Positions 1 through 9,037 of a DNA stretch of 64,000 nt are shown here, in pieces. Every line of letters begins with the position of its first letter. Position 1 is the first letter of the stretch. The notes under the pieces were generated by a model, which was not told the origin of the DNA, ran no database searches, and saw only the letters and a program-made list of their open reading frames with translations. The translations under genes were made by a program, and so were the position numbers. The stretch is from Marine Group III euryarchaeote CG-Epi1. Lineage in GTDB: Archaea > Thermoplasmatota > Poseidoniia > MGIII > CG-Epi1. The stretch covers positions 67,340 through 131,339 of the forward strand of contig MIZA01000001.1 in the NCBI GenBank assembly GCA_001875345.1. The letters run 5' to 3'.

Positions 1-530
1 TGGTAAGTTTCGGTACTACCGCACCAAACCATCACTACTCTCTCTAAGTCATTTTCTTTTCTGAAACTATTAATATCCTTTCTAAGAGCTTTAATCCTAT
101 CACGGTGATTTGTCTCAGACTTTACATACTCACCATCTAACTTTTTGACAAAATTTTTGTCAAATACTGCTTTCATTGGTTTAATTTTTTCAAGTTCTTC
201 TTTGATGCTGTCCAATAATTCTTTTTCGAGAACTCCTGCATTAATTGCAGCTTCATAGCAATTATCCTCAAAAATATCCCAACCACCGAATACTAAATCG
301 TCTAAAGTACTCAACGGGGCAAAATCTTTGATTGGTACCTCACGCTTTTCATTTCTTTTACCCAAACGAATTGAGCCCATCTGCGTCAAAGATCCTATAG
401 GCGTAGATAACCCAGAACGAACTGCTAAGGTGCCTGCAATAAATGTAGTACTAACAGCTCCAAGACCTGGCATTAACACCCCTAATTTTCCTTCAGCTTT
501 CTTTATTGATGTTGGGCTTTCTATGGACAT
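1..530 (-). CDS. ino1: myo-inositol-1-phosphate synthase, N-terminal part (runs off window)
   Basis: Isomerises glucose 6-phosphate to myo-inositol 1-phosphate with bound NAD, the first step toward the inositol head groups of archaeal phospholipids. About 176 codons are visible; the C-terminal half lies beyond base 1. Residues about 16-28 (GVLMPGLGAVSTT) form the glycine-rich NAD-binding loop, followed by a Gly/Ser-rich stretch reading LTQMGSIRLGKR. VVMVWCGSTETY at the cut edge matches the conserved STE segment of the family. The start is the ATG at 530; no earlier in-frame start is better supported. It is followed upstream, on the same strand, by the dimethylargininase-like gene after a 36-base gap. 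The family is clear; the full length cannot be judged. Confidence 0.87.
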   Translation of the reverse strand, partial: MSIESPTSIKKAEGKLGVLMPGLGAVSTTFIAGTLAVRSGLSTPIGSLTQMGSIRLGKRNEKREVPIKDFAPLSTLDDLVFGGWDIFEDNCYEAAINAGVLEKELLDSIKEELEKIKPMKAVFDKNFVKKLDGEYVKSETNHRDRIKALRKDINSFRKENDLERVVMVWCGSTETY

Positions 531-566
531 AATAGTACCCTAGACGTGATTATATTAGAAATTAAG

Positions 567-1331
567 TTAGTCATATAAAACTGATAAACACGTCAATGAA
601 CCATCTGCCTCTCTAAACTGAGACATCTCCATTTCATGCACGTCCAAATTCAAATTCTGCAATATTTTTAATGTTGAATGATAACCTTTAGCCATCATTA
701 CTTTATCTCCAAAAGGAAGAACATTTGCAGCGTATGCTTCTTCTTTAGGAACCCAAATAATTTCAGCTTCTGAGGGGAAATCTGATTCACTAAACCAGCC
801 CTCCGGTGCCAATAACTTCCCTGGAACTGGTGATGTACAAACTGAAATCAAGTGGAGAGATTCTGGAGGAACTTCAACTACATGTAATCCGTAATTTCTG
901 GAATTAAGAAATTTTTCTAAATCTTCAATACCCTTACGATTAGTTCTCTTGCTGTGCCCTACCAAAAACTTATCTCCAAATTTCAAAACATCCCCACCGT
1001 CCATCCTAGCTCCTTCACTCATGTATTCTAGATTTAAATCTACGCTAAGAGCATCTTCAATTTCCTTTCGTTCACCCAATCTGCTATCATGCCCTGCGTT
1101 TGTTAGCAATGCAGAGTCTCCTGCAACTATAGCGTGATCTTCCACAAAGCAACAATCGGGGTAATCTGAATGAGATGGAATCACTCTAACCGAAACTCCA
1201 AAGTCAATTAACTTACTCACATACGCGTCGTGTTGAGCTAAAGCTTCACTAAGATCAGTAGGACCTGAACCAAAAAATTTAGCTAATGCATTTTCAAAAG
1301 AAGATGATACTTTACGTACTATTGCTCTCAT
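567..1331 (-). CDS. dimethylargininase (DDAH)-like guanidino-group hydrolase
   Basis: Member of the arginine deiminase/amidinotransferase fold superfamily, closest in pattern to N,N-dimethylarginine dimethylaminohydrolase, which hydrolyses a methylated arginine to citrulline plus an amine. The length (254 aa) is that of bacterial DDAH. The catalytic cysteine is Cys248 in SLTCLSVLYD at the extreme C-terminus, the catalytic His lies in the segment ESLHLISVCTS, and the substrate-binding acidic motifs FVEDHA and ARMDGGDV are present. It overlaps the upstream deoxyhypusine-synthase-family gene by ATGA (or a few bases more), so the two are probably translated together. The real substrate could be another guanidino compound such as arginine or an agmatine derivative; the sequence alone does not decide. 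Confidence 0.82.
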   Translation of the reverse strand: MRAIVRKVSSSFENALAKFFGSGPTDLSEALAQHDAYVSKLIDFGVSVRVIPSHSDYPDCCFVEDHAIVAGDSALLTNAGHDSRLGERKEIEDALSVDLNLEYMSEGARMDGGDVLKFGDKFLVGHSKRTNRKGIEDLEKFLNSRNYGLHVVEVPPESLHLISVCTSPVPGKLLAPEGWFSESDFPSEAEIIWVPKEEAYAANVLPFGDKVMMAKGYHSTLKILQNLNLDVHEMEMSQFREADGSLTCLSVLYD

Positions 1332-2257
1332 AGTAAAGGACCGAAGATTAAAGGCAATAGAACTGTAGCATCACCTTCAACTGTAATTCTTCTTGCTTTA
1401 GAGCGCACTTTTCCCCAGGAAACTGCTTCTCTAACACGCGCACCGCTTAGTGAGCCATCCCATTCGGGAGCTGTAGTAACTTGGACCGCATAGTCTAACC
1501 CATCCCTGAATTGATTCCACCATATTGTATGATGCTTAGAAATTCCTCCACCAATCATGACTGCTCCTGTGGATTTGGCCTCATGCACGATATCTGATAA
1601 CTGGTGTTCTTCTCCGAATATATCTAGAGTAAAATCTTTATGAGATTGCCAAAAAAGCCATAACTGTGAACCAACGGATCCATCAGTTGGACCTGGAACA
1701 AAAACTTTGATTTCTTTCTTTGCGCATATGCCAAGAAATGATTCTGAGCCGCGTTCTTCTTCTAAAATCTTAAGTCCTAGCTCATGCCAAATTTCCCAAG
1801 GTGCCCAATGCTTTTTCTTACTATACAATTCTTCTAAAATCGGCTGTAGCCATCTCTCAATTGGAATTCCATAGGAATCATCTGGGACTAAAACATTTCC
1901 TAAACGATTAACTCCCTCCTCTCTTAAAAGTTCATCATCCATTGCAAAATCACCGTGGTAATAATCTGCTAAAACACGAGCAATATCATGATCTAAAGTG
2001 CCACAAGTAGTTACAACTACATCGGCCATATTATTCTCAACTATCTGATTCATCAGTCCCCTTGTTCCAGTGGCCATAATATCTGCTGGGAAAGAGACAA
2101 ATTTCGTGCAGTCTTCTAAAATCATATCATTAATTATTGAAGTTGCTGTTGAAACCTTGGAGGCTACAAAGCCTCCAGCTTCCCCAAATTGACTAATTAA
2201 GTCACTTAATTTAGTCTCTGAACTAATATGGATGTCTTTTACTGGATCTCTATTCAT
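1328..2257 (-). CDS. dys: deoxyhypusine synthase family protein
   Basis: Canonical family members use NAD to move a 4-aminobutyl group from spermidine onto a lysine of initiation factor 5A; some relatives make homospermidine. The catalytic Lys sits in EAVSWGKVR (residue 283), and GGGISKHH carries the active-site His. The stretch [20 protein letters not shown] differs from the canonical NANLMRNGADYAV type and resembles the DHS-like branch, so transfer to aIF5A is not certain. I prefer the ATG at 2257 (309 aa), whose first bases overlap the gyrA stop codon; an upstream in-frame GTG at 2269 would add four residues. The gene lies between gyrA and the DDAH-like gene, with overlaps on both sides. 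Confidence 0.85.
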   Translation of the reverse strand: MNRDPVKDIHISSETKLSDLISQFGEAGGFVASKVSTATSIINDMILEDCTKFVSFPADIMATGTRGLMNQIVENNMADVVVTTCGTLDHDIARVLADYYHGDFAMDDELLREEGVNRLGNVLVPDDSYGIPIERWLQPILEELYSKKKHWAPWEIWHELGLKILEEERGSESFLGICAKKEIKVFVPGPTDGSVGSQLWLFWQSHKDFTLDIFGEEHQLSDIVHEAKSTGAVMIGGGISKHHTIWWNQFRDGLDYAVQVTTAPEWDGSLSGARVREAVSWGKVRSKARRITVEGDATVLLPLIFGPLL

Positions 2258-4829
2258 TACTCTCTTCACTGGAATTTAAATCTGAATTTCCTTCTTCTTC
2301 ATCATCACTGGAATTTAAATCTGAATTTCTTTCTTCATCATCTTCGTTATGTAAAGCGACCGCCACTACTTTTTCTTTTTCATCTACAGACATTACTTTC
2401 ACGCCCCTTCCAACACGAGCTATCTCTCTTATTGAATCAATGTGCGTACGTATTACTTTACCTGATGATGTTGTAGCTAATATTTGGTTTGCATCTCCTG
2501 GAGTTAAAGCGACAACGACTTTACCACTTTTATTATCAACTTTAATGTTTTTAACTCCTTTAGCCCCTCGTTTAGTTAATCTGTAATTTCCTGCATTAGC
2601 TCTCTTACCATATCCCTTTTCTGTAATTGTTAGAAGAAGATCATCTTCGCTTACTAGGCACATGCTAATTACTTCATCTTTGTCTTTCAGACGCATCCCG
2701 ATTACTCCTTGACCATTACGCCCAACAATTCTTACTTCTCCTTCAGAGAATCTATTAGCCATACCTAACTTTGAAGCGAGCATAACTTGACTATCGCCTT
2801 CGGAAATTGCAACCCCAATTAATTCGTCCTTTTCTTTAAGAGTTATAGCTCTAAATCCTTGATCTCTAGCCCATGCCCTTTCTATTCTAGAAGAATATTC
2901 TTCTAATCTTGTTTTCTTAATAATGCCTTTCTTAGTTGAAAACAAGAAATAATGGCCATCACCACTAATATTTGCTACAGGTAACATACAAAGCACTTGC
3001 TCATCTTTTTCTTTACGGCCTTCATCTAATTTTTGAAGTAACTGAACCAAAGGTGTACCCTTTGAATATCTAGAGACATCAGGTATTTGCCACGCCTTAA
3101 GGAAATACATACTGCCTGCAGTAGTAAAGAATAGCAAGTGGTCGTGTGAGCCCATTGAATACAATTCTACCGGGAAATCTCCTTCCTTAGCTTTAATTCC
3201 AATTCTTCCCTTACCGCCCCTATTTTGAGCCTGATATTCATCAAGGTCAACTCGTTTTATGTATCCCTCTTGAGTTCTCATAACTACGACCTGTGATCTT
3301 GGAATCAAATCTTCTGTATTCAAATCTCCATCAAAATCTGAAATTAATGTTCTTCTCTCATCTCCATATTTTTCATTGAGAGATTCTAATTCTTCTTTTA
3401 TAATTGACATTATTTTAGAGGAATCGGCTAAAATTTCAGATAACTCAGCCATTGTAGCTTTCAACTCCTCTAACTCATTTTTCCGTTCTTCTGCGTCTTG
3501 GCGCGATAGTTGGTAAAGCCTCATATCTGCTATAGATTTGGCTTGAATTTTACTTAATTTGAACTTAGCTTGTAGGCCTTCGATAACTGCATCCCTTCCT
3601 GCAGCATCTCTGATAAATGCTATTACTTTATCCATTTGAGAAATTGCTAGTAATAATCCTTCAACAATATGAGCTCTCTCTTGAGCTTTTTTCAATCTGA
3701 ATTCGGTCCGGCGAGTTATTATCTCCTTCCGGTGATCGAGGTATACGTTCAATAAATCTATCAAATTCATTCGTCGAGGCTGACCCTTGACTAAAGCTAC
3801 ATTGTTTATTGAAAAACTGTTTTCAAGAGCTGAATGCTTATACAATTGATTTTCAACTATCATTGGAGACGCGTCTCGCTTTAATTCGAATACTACTCTC
3901 ATACCTTTTTGGTCAGATTCATCTCGTATGTCTCTTATGCCTTCTACTTTCTTATCACGAACTAATTTTGAAACTTCTTCTAATAATCTATTTTTCTGAA
4001 CCATAAAAGGGATCTCCGTTACAACCAAAAATTCATCTTTCGGAGTTGATTCGTGCTCAATTTTAGCTCTAATTTTTATGGAACCTTGTCCTTTGGAAAA
4101 TGCATCAAAAATTCCTTTGCGCCCCATTATAGTCCCTCCTGTTGGAAAGTCAGGACCTGGCATGACGCTCATTATCTCAGACAGATCTGTCGATGGATTG
4201 TCTATAAGCATGACAAGAGAACTTATCACTTCGGACAAGTTGTGAGGTGCCATATTCGTAGCCATTCCAACAGCAATACCTGATGAACCGTTAACCAATA
4301 AACCCGGAAGAAGACCTGGAAGAACTGAAGGTTCCTGTAAAGAACCATCGTAATTATCTGTGTAATCTACAGTCTCTTCGTCAATGCCAGATAAAACTGT
4401 ATCTGAAATTGTAGCCAATCGCGACTCTGTGTAACGCATGGCTGCAGCCCTATCTCCATCTATCGAACCAAAATTACCTTGACCATCTACCAAAGGATAA
4501 CGTAAAGAAAAACTTTGAGCCATACGAACTAAAGTATCGTATATCGCTTGATCACCATGTGGATGATATTTACCCATGGTGTCTCCAACAATACGGGCAG
4601 ATTTTTTGTAGGGCGAACGAGGGCCTGAACCCATCTCTTTCATTGCATAAAGAACTCTACGGTGAACTGGTTTTAATCCATCCCTAGCGTCTGGAAGTGC
4701 TCTGCCTACAATAACTGACATTGCATAATCCAGATAGGATTTACGCATCTCTTTCTCTAAACTAATTGGCAGTACTGTGTCTGTATTTTCTTCCGTCAAA
4801 TTTTTCACCAAATTATTACTAAAGCTCAT
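2250..4829 (-). CDS. gyrA: DNA gyrase subunit A
   Basis: Breakage-reunion subunit of DNA gyrase, which introduces negative supercoils using ATP with GyrB. The 859 residues cover the winged-helix/tower domain, with the catalytic tyrosine at Tyr133 in [10 protein letters not shown], and the C-terminal DNA-wrapping beta-pinwheel, whose GyrA box [10 protein letters not shown] lies near residue 540. The presence of the box argues for true gyrase rather than topoisomerase IV. The protein ends in an acidic tail made of two 13-residue units rich in Ser, Asp and Glu. gyrB is about 50 kb away, not adjacent. The ATG at 4829 is only two bases from the divergent neighbour's most upstream ATG. Gyrase in archaea is regarded as acquired from bacteria. 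Confidence 0.97.
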   Translation of the reverse strand: MSFSNNLVKNLTEENTDTVLPISLEKEMRKSYLDYAMSVIVGRALPDARDGLKPVHRRVLYAMKEMGSGPRSPYKKSARIVGDTMGKYHPHGDQAIYDTLVRMAQSFSLRYPLVDGQGNFGSIDGDRAAAMRYTESRLATISDTVLSGIDEETVDYTDNYDGSLQEPSVLPGLLPGLLVNGSSGIAVGMATNMAPHNLSEVISSLVMLIDNPSTDLSEIMSVMPGPDFPTGGTIMGRKGIFDAFSKGQGSIKIRAKIEHESTPKDEFLVVTEIPFMVQKNRLLEEVSKLVRDKKVEGIRDIRDESDQKGMRVVFELKRDASPMIVENQLYKHSALENSFSINNVALVKGQPRRMNLIDLLNVYLDHRKEIITRRTEFRLKKAQERAHIVEGLLLAISQMDKVIAFIRDAAGRDAVIEGLQAKFKLSKIQAKSIADMRLYQLSRQDAEERKNELEELKATMAELSEILADSSKIMSIIKEELESLNEKYGDERRTLISDFDGDLNTEDLIPRSQVVVMRTQEGYIKRVDLDEYQAQNRGGKGRIGIKAKEGDFPVELYSMGSHDHLLFFTTAGSMYFLKAWQIPDVSRYSKGTPLVQLLQKLDEGRKEKDEQVLCMLPVANISGDGHYFLFSTKKGIIKKTRLEEYSSRIERAWARDQGFRAITLKEKDELIGVAISEGDSQVMLASKLGMANRFSEGEVRIVGRNGQGVIGMRLKDKDEVISMCLVSEDDLLLTITEKGYGKRANAGNYRLTKRGAKGVKNIKVDNKSGKVVVALTPGDANQILATTSSGKVIRTHIDSIREIARVGRGVKVMSVDEKEKVVAVALHNEDDEERNSDLNSSDDEEEGNSDLNSSEESNE
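2266..2329. repeat. 25-bp direct repeat in the 3' end of gyrA
   Basis: An identical 25-base unit occurs at 2266-2290 and 2305-2329, a period of 39 bases or 13 codons. It encodes the repeated NSDLNSS units of the acidic GyrA tail. The first copy reaches into the alternative start region of the downstream dys gene. The pattern suggests a recent in-frame tandem duplication. Confidence 0.85.
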
Positions 4830-4831
4830 GA

Positions 4832-5392
4832 ATGTACCCCCTTAAAAGGGAGCCCCCTAGCCACATAGTGACACCTCCAGTAAACCTAGTTCTCATTAAT
4901 CCCAAAAAAAATAGTGAAGTCGATGAAGATAATAGACGATTAATAGCAAGAGTTGCCCCTGTTTGCTTAGCTTATAATTTACACTTGTGGCTAGTTGATT
5001 TTGGAATAAAGGAAACGCCTCTTGACTTCGCCAGAGAAATTGCCCCTTCCACTTCAATTGGGAAAGGCGGTGAAAATTTAATTAAATTGTGTGAAAAAGG
5101 AAAAGTAAAAATATCAAATTTACAGTTGCCGCAAAATATTGGATTGAAAATAATATGCACAAACCGGCCTGAGGGTGCTAGTGAGAAGGCTTTAGACGAT
5201 ATAATTGAGATATCCAGAGAAAAAACCATTTCTTTCATTTTTGGAACCAATAAAAGAACAAATAAAGTATTAAAAAAAATTAGAGATGAATCTTATGCAC
5301 AATTAGATATTACCAAGAAAAGAATTGAATTAAGTTTGGATTCTGAAATTGGAGCCGTGTGTCACTCTTTCTTTAATTCTAGAAAAGCTTGA
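4832..5392 (+). CDS. DUF531 family protein (archaeal, SPOUT-like)
   Basis: Matches the archaeal DUF531 family by its ordered motifs: [14 protein letters not shown] near the N-terminus, [15 protein letters not shown] in the middle, and [14 protein letters not shown] followed by EIGAV near the end. The family has an uncharacterised role; a SPOUT methyltransferase-like fold is my recollection, not shown here. The most upstream ATG (4832) lies two bases from the divergent gyrA start, which leaves no room for a promoter, and the first 12 residues are not family-like. A GTG at 4868 would start the protein just before the conserved NLVLINP strand and is a credible alternative. The 3' end overlaps the convergent aIF6 gene by 14 bases. 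Confidence 0.72.
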   Translation: MYPLKREPPSHIVTPPVNLVLINPKKNSEVDEDNRRLIARVAPVCLAYNLHLWLVDFGIKETPLDFAREIAPSTSIGKGGENLIKLCEKGKVKISNLQLPQNIGLKIICTNRPEGASEKALDDIIEISREKTISFIFGTNKRTNKVLKKIRDESYAQLDITKKRIELSLDSEIGAVCHSFFNSRKA

Positions 5393-6056
5393 GAGCTTCT
5401 TCCATTCGGCCTAATTCAACACCTGTACTCTGACGGCCACATACTGCACCATTAGAATTAGCAACTATACCTGCTCCAACTAATGGAAGACCGAAATTAA
5501 CAGTTCCTTCCATCAATTCAATTTGGAACACCTCTTCCATTTTTTCTTTCTCAAATGAAGATATGTCTGGATGGTATAATCCACCTTTGTTAGTAATACA
5601 CCCAATCATACCTAAAGTGTCCATGTCATTAATAGATTGTGAAACCAAATTTACTTTCAATATATCTTCAGCTTTATCTTTAGCTCTTTTACCAAGTCTC
5701 TCGTTCGAGAAACCGCCTGAATCATTAACTAAAAAATTATTTCCAATCGCATTTGACCTATCGGGAAGAACTCCAAAATTAATATTATATGATTTGGAAA
5801 TTTTTGAAAATTTTTCCAATTCTAAATCTGTTACAATGTTAGAAACTAAAATACCACTGTTATTCATTGCAATTAAAGTTCCCAAAACTCTACTGCCGCC
5901 TAGAGTTATAATTTCTAATTTAGTACCAAGAGCCTCTGAAAGCTCTTCCATGTCGTCTTTAGGTATGCCAGGTGGCACTAATGTCAAATTATCATTAGTA
6001 GCACAAAAAACACCTGCATAAGGACTGTTGAAAAGATCCTTCTGAACTAAAGCCAT
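5379..6056 (-). CDS. eif6: translation initiation factor 6 (aIF6)
   Basis: Ribosome anti-association factor that binds the 50S subunit and keeps subunits apart until initiation. The 225-residue length is normal for the five-bladed pentein fold, with recurring strands ending in LGTLIAMNNSGILVSN, DSGGFSNERLGK, MIGCITNKGGLYHP and LVGAGIVANSNGAVCG. It follows the L31e gene by three bases in the usual archaeal L39e-L31e-aIF6 order, which supports the call. The 3' end overlaps the convergent DUF531 gene. Confidence 0.97.
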   Translation of the reverse strand: MALVQKDLFNSPYAGVFCATNDNLTLVPPGIPKDDMEELSEALGTKLEIITLGGSRVLGTLIAMNNSGILVSNIVTDLELEKFSKISKSYNINFGVLPDRSNAIGNNFLVNDSGGFSNERLGKRAKDKAEDILKVNLVSQSINDMDTLGMIGCITNKGGLYHPDISSFEKEKMEEVFQIELMEGTVNFGLPLVGAGIVANSNGAVCGRQSTGVELGRMEEALKLF

Positions 6057-6059
6057 TGC

Positions 6060-6386
6060 TTATTCTGCTAAATGGACTATAACACTACCATCTTCGAACT
6101 TTAAAGCCCTTACACGTACTTTAGAAGGAGGCTTTTCAATTCCTCTTGACCAGATGTATTGATTAACGGGAGGATCTATGAATAATTGTTTTTCTTCACC
6201 GCTTCCAGTTCGAGCTTCTTTTGAAGTCTTAAGAATTTCGCCTTCTCTCTCAGGCTTCATGTGTCTTACAATAAAATCTTCTACAATTCGCATGGCTACT
6301 GGTGCCCTACGTGTTCTTGTCACCTTGTGTAACTTACGTAGCGGAATCGTATACAATCTTTCTTGAATTAATTCATCGTCAGCCAT
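6060..6386 (-). CDS. rpl31e: 50S ribosomal protein L31e
   Basis: Large-subunit protein found only in archaea and eukaryotes, located near the peptide exit tunnel. The 108 residues show the family pattern: LYTIPLRKLHKVTRTRRAPVA at the start, IVEDFIVRHMK, then a basic segment reading VNQYIWSRGIEKPPSKVRVR. It lies five bases downstream of the rpl39e stop and three bases upstream of aIF6, in one operon. Confidence 0.97.
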   Translation of the reverse strand: MADDELIQERLYTIPLRKLHKVTRTRRAPVAMRIVEDFIVRHMKPEREGEILKTSKEARTGSGEEKQLFIDPPVNQYIWSRGIEKPPSKVRVRALKFEDGSVIVHLAE

Positions 6387-6391
6387 CTAAA

Positions 6392-6547
6392 TCACCTGTG
6401 TAACTTTCCTCTTCTCCAAAAATGACGTTTTGGATGATTGGTGAAACGTCTGTTTGTTCTTTGGATTACCCAAGCTGGAACCCTTCTGTTACGTTTAACT
6501 AACTTATTCAATCTTAACTTTTTACCAAAAACTTTTCTGCTGGACAT
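6392..6547 (-). CDS. rpl39e: 50S ribosomal protein L39e
   Basis: A 51-residue, highly basic protein lining the peptide exit tunnel. Translating the minus strand from the ATG at 6547 gives a chain beginning [15 protein letters not shown], with the diagnostic core [12 protein letters not shown] and a C-terminus ending [11 protein letters not shown] before a TGA at 6392-6394. Length and composition are exactly those of L39e. It lies four bases after the S19e stop and five bases before the L31e start. Confidence 0.96.
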   Translation of the reverse strand: MSSRKVFGKKLRLNKLVKRNRRVPAWVIQRTNRRFTNHPKRHFWRRGKLHR

Positions 6548-6551
6548 TTGA

Positions 6552-7004
6552 TTAATACTTACTTAACGAAGTAATCTCCTTTTGTAATACTTTTTTAACC
6601 TTGAAAGCGGTGTTATCTAGCATTGATTGGCCTTTAGGAGTTAAATTTCTACCACCTTTCTTTGCCTTTTCAAGAAAACCTGCAACCTCAAGTTGCTGCA
6701 TAATTAATCTAAGAACTTTACGGCTACCATTTTCACTTCGGTTAGGTTTGCCGCCGCGATCTCTTGCTCCTGAATAATGCCTTGACAAGCGCTCAGTGCC
6801 AATTGGGCCATTTACGCCGACTTTTCTCATAACTGAAGCTGTACGGAAATACCACCAGTCTGCCTGTGAAGGTGATTTCTCTTTATGGACAGCTGTTTTT
6901 GCAAATTCTGACCACTCTGGAGGTTGTATAGCGTCCTCGCTCTTAAGCGACTTTGCGAGGGCATTTACCAAGTGTTCGCCTGGAACGTCGTAGTGTGTTG
7001 TCAT
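6552..7004 (-). CDS. rps19e: 30S ribosomal protein S19e
   Basis: Small-subunit head protein shared by archaea and eukaryotes. The 150 residues include [17 protein letters not shown], the characteristic [14 protein letters not shown] segment, [14 protein letters not shown], and a C-terminal winged-helix part with [15 protein letters not shown] and [13 protein letters not shown]. It is the first gene of the S19e-L39e-L31e-aIF6 operon. Unlike many genes here it has a plausible Shine-Dalgarno sequence (AGAGGT, seven bases before the ATG), consistent with a short leader below the shared TATA box near 7050. Confidence 0.97.
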   Translation of the reverse strand: MTTHYDVPGEHLVNALAKSLKSEDAIQPPEWSEFAKTAVHKEKSPSQADWWYFRTASVMRKVGVNGPIGTERLSRHYSGARDRGGKPNRSENGSRKVLRLIMQQLEVAGFLEKAKKGGRNLTPKGQSMLDNTAFKVKKVLQKEITSLSKY

Positions 7005-7011
7005 GTACGAA

Positions 7012-7017
7012 ACCTCT
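7012..7017 (-). promoter_or_regulatory. Shine-Dalgarno-like site of rps19e
   Basis: AGAGGT on the minus strand, seven bases before the ATG at 7004. It supports that start and implies that this operon's transcript has a leader, in contrast to the leaderless genes nearby. Confidence 0.55.
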
Positions 7018-7046
7018 TACAGGGATGAGGCGCCACACGGAGTGTA

Positions 7047-7053
7047 TTATAAA
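7047..7053. promoter_or_regulatory. shared divergent TATA box (rps19e / flavoprotein gene)
   Basis: TTATAAA on the plus strand, TTTATAA on the minus strand. It is centred 27 bases before the ATG at 7077, the spacing expected for a leaderless archaeal transcript of the rightward gene. For rps19e (ATG 7004) the same box would give a leader of roughly 20 bases, which fits the Shine-Dalgarno site at 7012-7017. Confidence 0.55.
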
Positions 7054-7076
7054 CTTAAGCCTAATTAATGCAAATA

Positions 7077-7505
7077 ATGAAAGAGATTAGTGAATTTATA
7101 GAAAAACACAATACTTTAACTTTAGCCACGGAAAAAAATCATGAAGTTTTTGCAGCAGCCCTATTCTATGTCCCAGTAGATAACGGAACATCGCTTCTAT
7201 TTGTAAGTAACCCAAAATCAGACCACATTGCGAACTTAGAACATAATCAAAAATGTGCAGCAACTATTCAAGAAAATAATCTAGACTGGGAAAATATAAA
7301 GGGAGTTCAAATTAAAGGAGAAATTGAAGTTGCTAATGATAGCCATTGGGAAAGTTATCTAGGTGAATTTGATTATATATCTAAGAGTGAAACTCTTACT
7401 AAGGCTATGAAAAAGGTTAAATTATATAGACTAAAAATTAATTGGGCAAGATTTATTGATAATGCAAAAGGGTTTGGAAATAAACTAGAGCAAAATTATA
7501 CTTAA
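7077..7505 (+). CDS. pyridoxamine-phosphate-oxidase-like flavin-binding protein
   Basis: Small split-barrel flavoprotein resembling the YhbP/UPF0306 branch of the PNPOx superfamily. About 142 residues with TLTLATEKNHEVFAAALFY, LLFVSNPKSDHIANLEHN and the mid-domain GVQIKGEIEVA, all typical strands of the FMN-binding barrel. No specific substrate can be assigned. The most upstream ATG is at 7068, but the ATG at 7077 lies 27 bases from the TATA box centre and gives a start matching the domain, so I prefer it. Its 3' end overlaps the convergent small membrane-protein gene by four bases. Confidence 0.75.
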   Translation: MKEISEFIEKHNTLTLATEKNHEVFAAALFYVPVDNGTSLLFVSNPKSDHIANLEHNQKCAATIQENNLDWENIKGVQIKGEIEVANDSHWESYLGEFDYISKSETLTKAMKKVKLYRLKINWARFIDNAKGFGNKLEQNYT

Positions 7506-7729
7506 TCTGCAAACAAATTATTATTGTGGAAATACCACACTTGATAAACAAATAGGAAAATTAAAACGGCTATTATAACAAAACCTAAAGTATTACCTAG
7601 TAGAGGAAATAAAAATAAAACAAAAAGTCCAACTACTACAGTCCATAGAAGCAAATACATCAAATATGCATGAGGTGCAAGCTCAGGATCCCTAGCTGCC
7701 TTAAAGGATAGTAGACCGAGCCAATTCAT
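7502..7729 (-). CDS. small two-helix membrane protein
   Basis: 75 residues of unknown function. Two hydrophobic segments are visible, about residues 22-43 (MYLLLWTVVVGLFVLFLFPLL) and 47-65 (LGFVIIAVLIFLFVYQ), with a short polar tail. It lies 21 bases downstream of the larger membrane-protein gene on the same strand and may belong to the same transcript. Base composition is like its neighbours. I do not recognise a family. Confidence 0.6.
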   Translation of the reverse strand: MNWLGLLSFKAARDPELAPHAYLMYLLLWTVVVGLFVLFLFPLLGNTLGFVIIAVLIFLFVYQVWYFHNNNLFAD

Positions 7730-7750
7730 TAATCAATCATCACAAGTATA

Positions 7751-9037
7751 CTAATTATGCTTTGGGGAGCGTATAGATTCTACAAATCCTTCTGAAATTA
7801 ATCCTCTTCCAGTTAGTAGATTGTAATTAACAATCAAAAGAACTAAAATTCCACTTACCAGAACAATCATGTGTGCAATTCTAGAAACTCCCTTGATACC
7901 TCCAATTAATGAGGTGTCTGCTGTTGCTAGAAAGAAGTTACTTGCACCGTAAGCTATAGTAAAAGAAATTGAATAAAAAATAACATTATGTCTACTCATT
8001 AAACCTGTTGCTTTGCCTATGTAATGATTTGTTGGACTTAAGTGAGCCCTACGCGCTTCACCTCTTAGGACATTAGCTGATAGTGAGTAAATTACCAACA
8101 TGATTGTAATTATCATAAAAACTAAATCATAAAGAAAACTTGGATCATTATACATTGAGTAGAGAAAAACACCTGCGTGGTAAGATAAAAATCCCCAATA
8201 GCCTAAAGCAAAATATCCTGAAAATGCAGCTACCTTAGAATCGTACAAGAACTCTCTATGCATATTTTTTAGAAAATAGAATGTGACACTGCCCATTAAG
8301 CTCATCAAAAGAATCCAAAATAAAATAAAAACCGAATCAAAATTATCTGTGAAGCTTGCTATATTTTGAGAAACTAAGATGAAGCAAAGAACGCCGATTG
8401 CCATCCAAACTAAAGGTGACAAAAGATTAAGAATTATTCCGATTTTTGATGTACTATTTTCTTCTACTTTTGACATTTGCCTTAAAGCAATCTCTTTGAA
8501 TGGAACACGCATCCACCATGCTTGTGCAAATTGCCAAACTACAAAAATGAATATGTAGCCCCATGTGAGAAACCTTTCCATATTCTGTCCGTATGTTTCA
8601 TTGTTCAAAGCTGCCCAGAAGAAACTTGAAAATACTAATGAAAGAGATATAGGAAGAATTAAGCTTGTAAAGGATTTACTACGAGATAAATTTTTAACTT
8701 CCTCGAATCTGTTAAGTGCTGCAGTGAAAAAATAACCTAATGAGCTACCATATCCAAAGATTAAAATTAATGATGTAGCCAAGTCTGATTTAGTATAGCT
8801 AACTATTCCGAAGAAGGTTAACAAGAAAAAAAGTACAAGGACATGATAAAGTGTTTTTTTAGAAAATAAAATAGCAATTATCTCACGCTGTGAAACAAAA
8901 GTAGACTGATTTTTAATCTCTATTTTGTCTTCTTTTATATCCTGAAATTCTACATCATCTTCAGGTAAAATAACAATCTGATCTTCATCGGGTTCGTCCG
9001 AAATCTCTAATGACGATTTTTCATCTGAAGTAGACAT
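7751..9037 (-). CDS. polytopic membrane protein of unknown function
   Basis: 428 residues with a strongly acidic, probably cytoplasmic N-terminal segment (about residues 1-45, many Glu and Asp) followed by about ten hydrophobic segments, for example YHVLVLFFLLTFFGIVSY and FLTWGYIFIFVVWQFAQAWW. No transporter signature or catalytic motif is recognised. It shares one base with the upstream zinc-finger gene, so the two are probably co-expressed. The gene order zinc finger, large membrane protein, small membrane protein could reflect a functional unit, but this is inference. Confidence 0.7.
   Translation of the reverse strand: MSTSDEKSSLEISDEPDEDQIVILPEDDVEFQDIKEDKIEIKNQSTFVSQREIIAILFSKKTLYHVLVLFFLLTFFGIVSYTKSDLATSLILIFGYGSSLGYFFTAALNRFEEVKNLSRSKSFTSLILPISLSLVFSSFFWAALNNETYGQNMERFLTWGYIFIFVVWQFAQAWWMRVPFKEIALRQMSKVEENSTSKIGIILNLLSPLVWMAIGVLCFILVSQNIASFTDNFDSVFILFWILLMSLMGSVTFYFLKNMHREFLYDSKVAAFSGYFALGYWGFLSYHAGVFLYSMYNDPSFLYDLVFMIITIMLVIYSLSANVLRGEARRAHLSPTNHYIGKATGLMSRHNVIFYSISFTIAYGASNFFLATADTSLIGGIKGVSRIAHMIVLVSGILVLLIVNYNLLTGRGLISEGFVESIRSPKHN

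Noticed and set aside
328-543. 71-residue plus-strand open frame near the left edge.
   Set aside because: The opposite strand encodes a clear inositol-phosphate synthase N-terminus over the same bases.
2228-2476. Plus-strand open frame with repeated HHWNLNLNF units.
   Set aside because: It is the antisense shadow of the duplicated acidic GyrA tail; gyrA on the minus strand explains the sequence fully.
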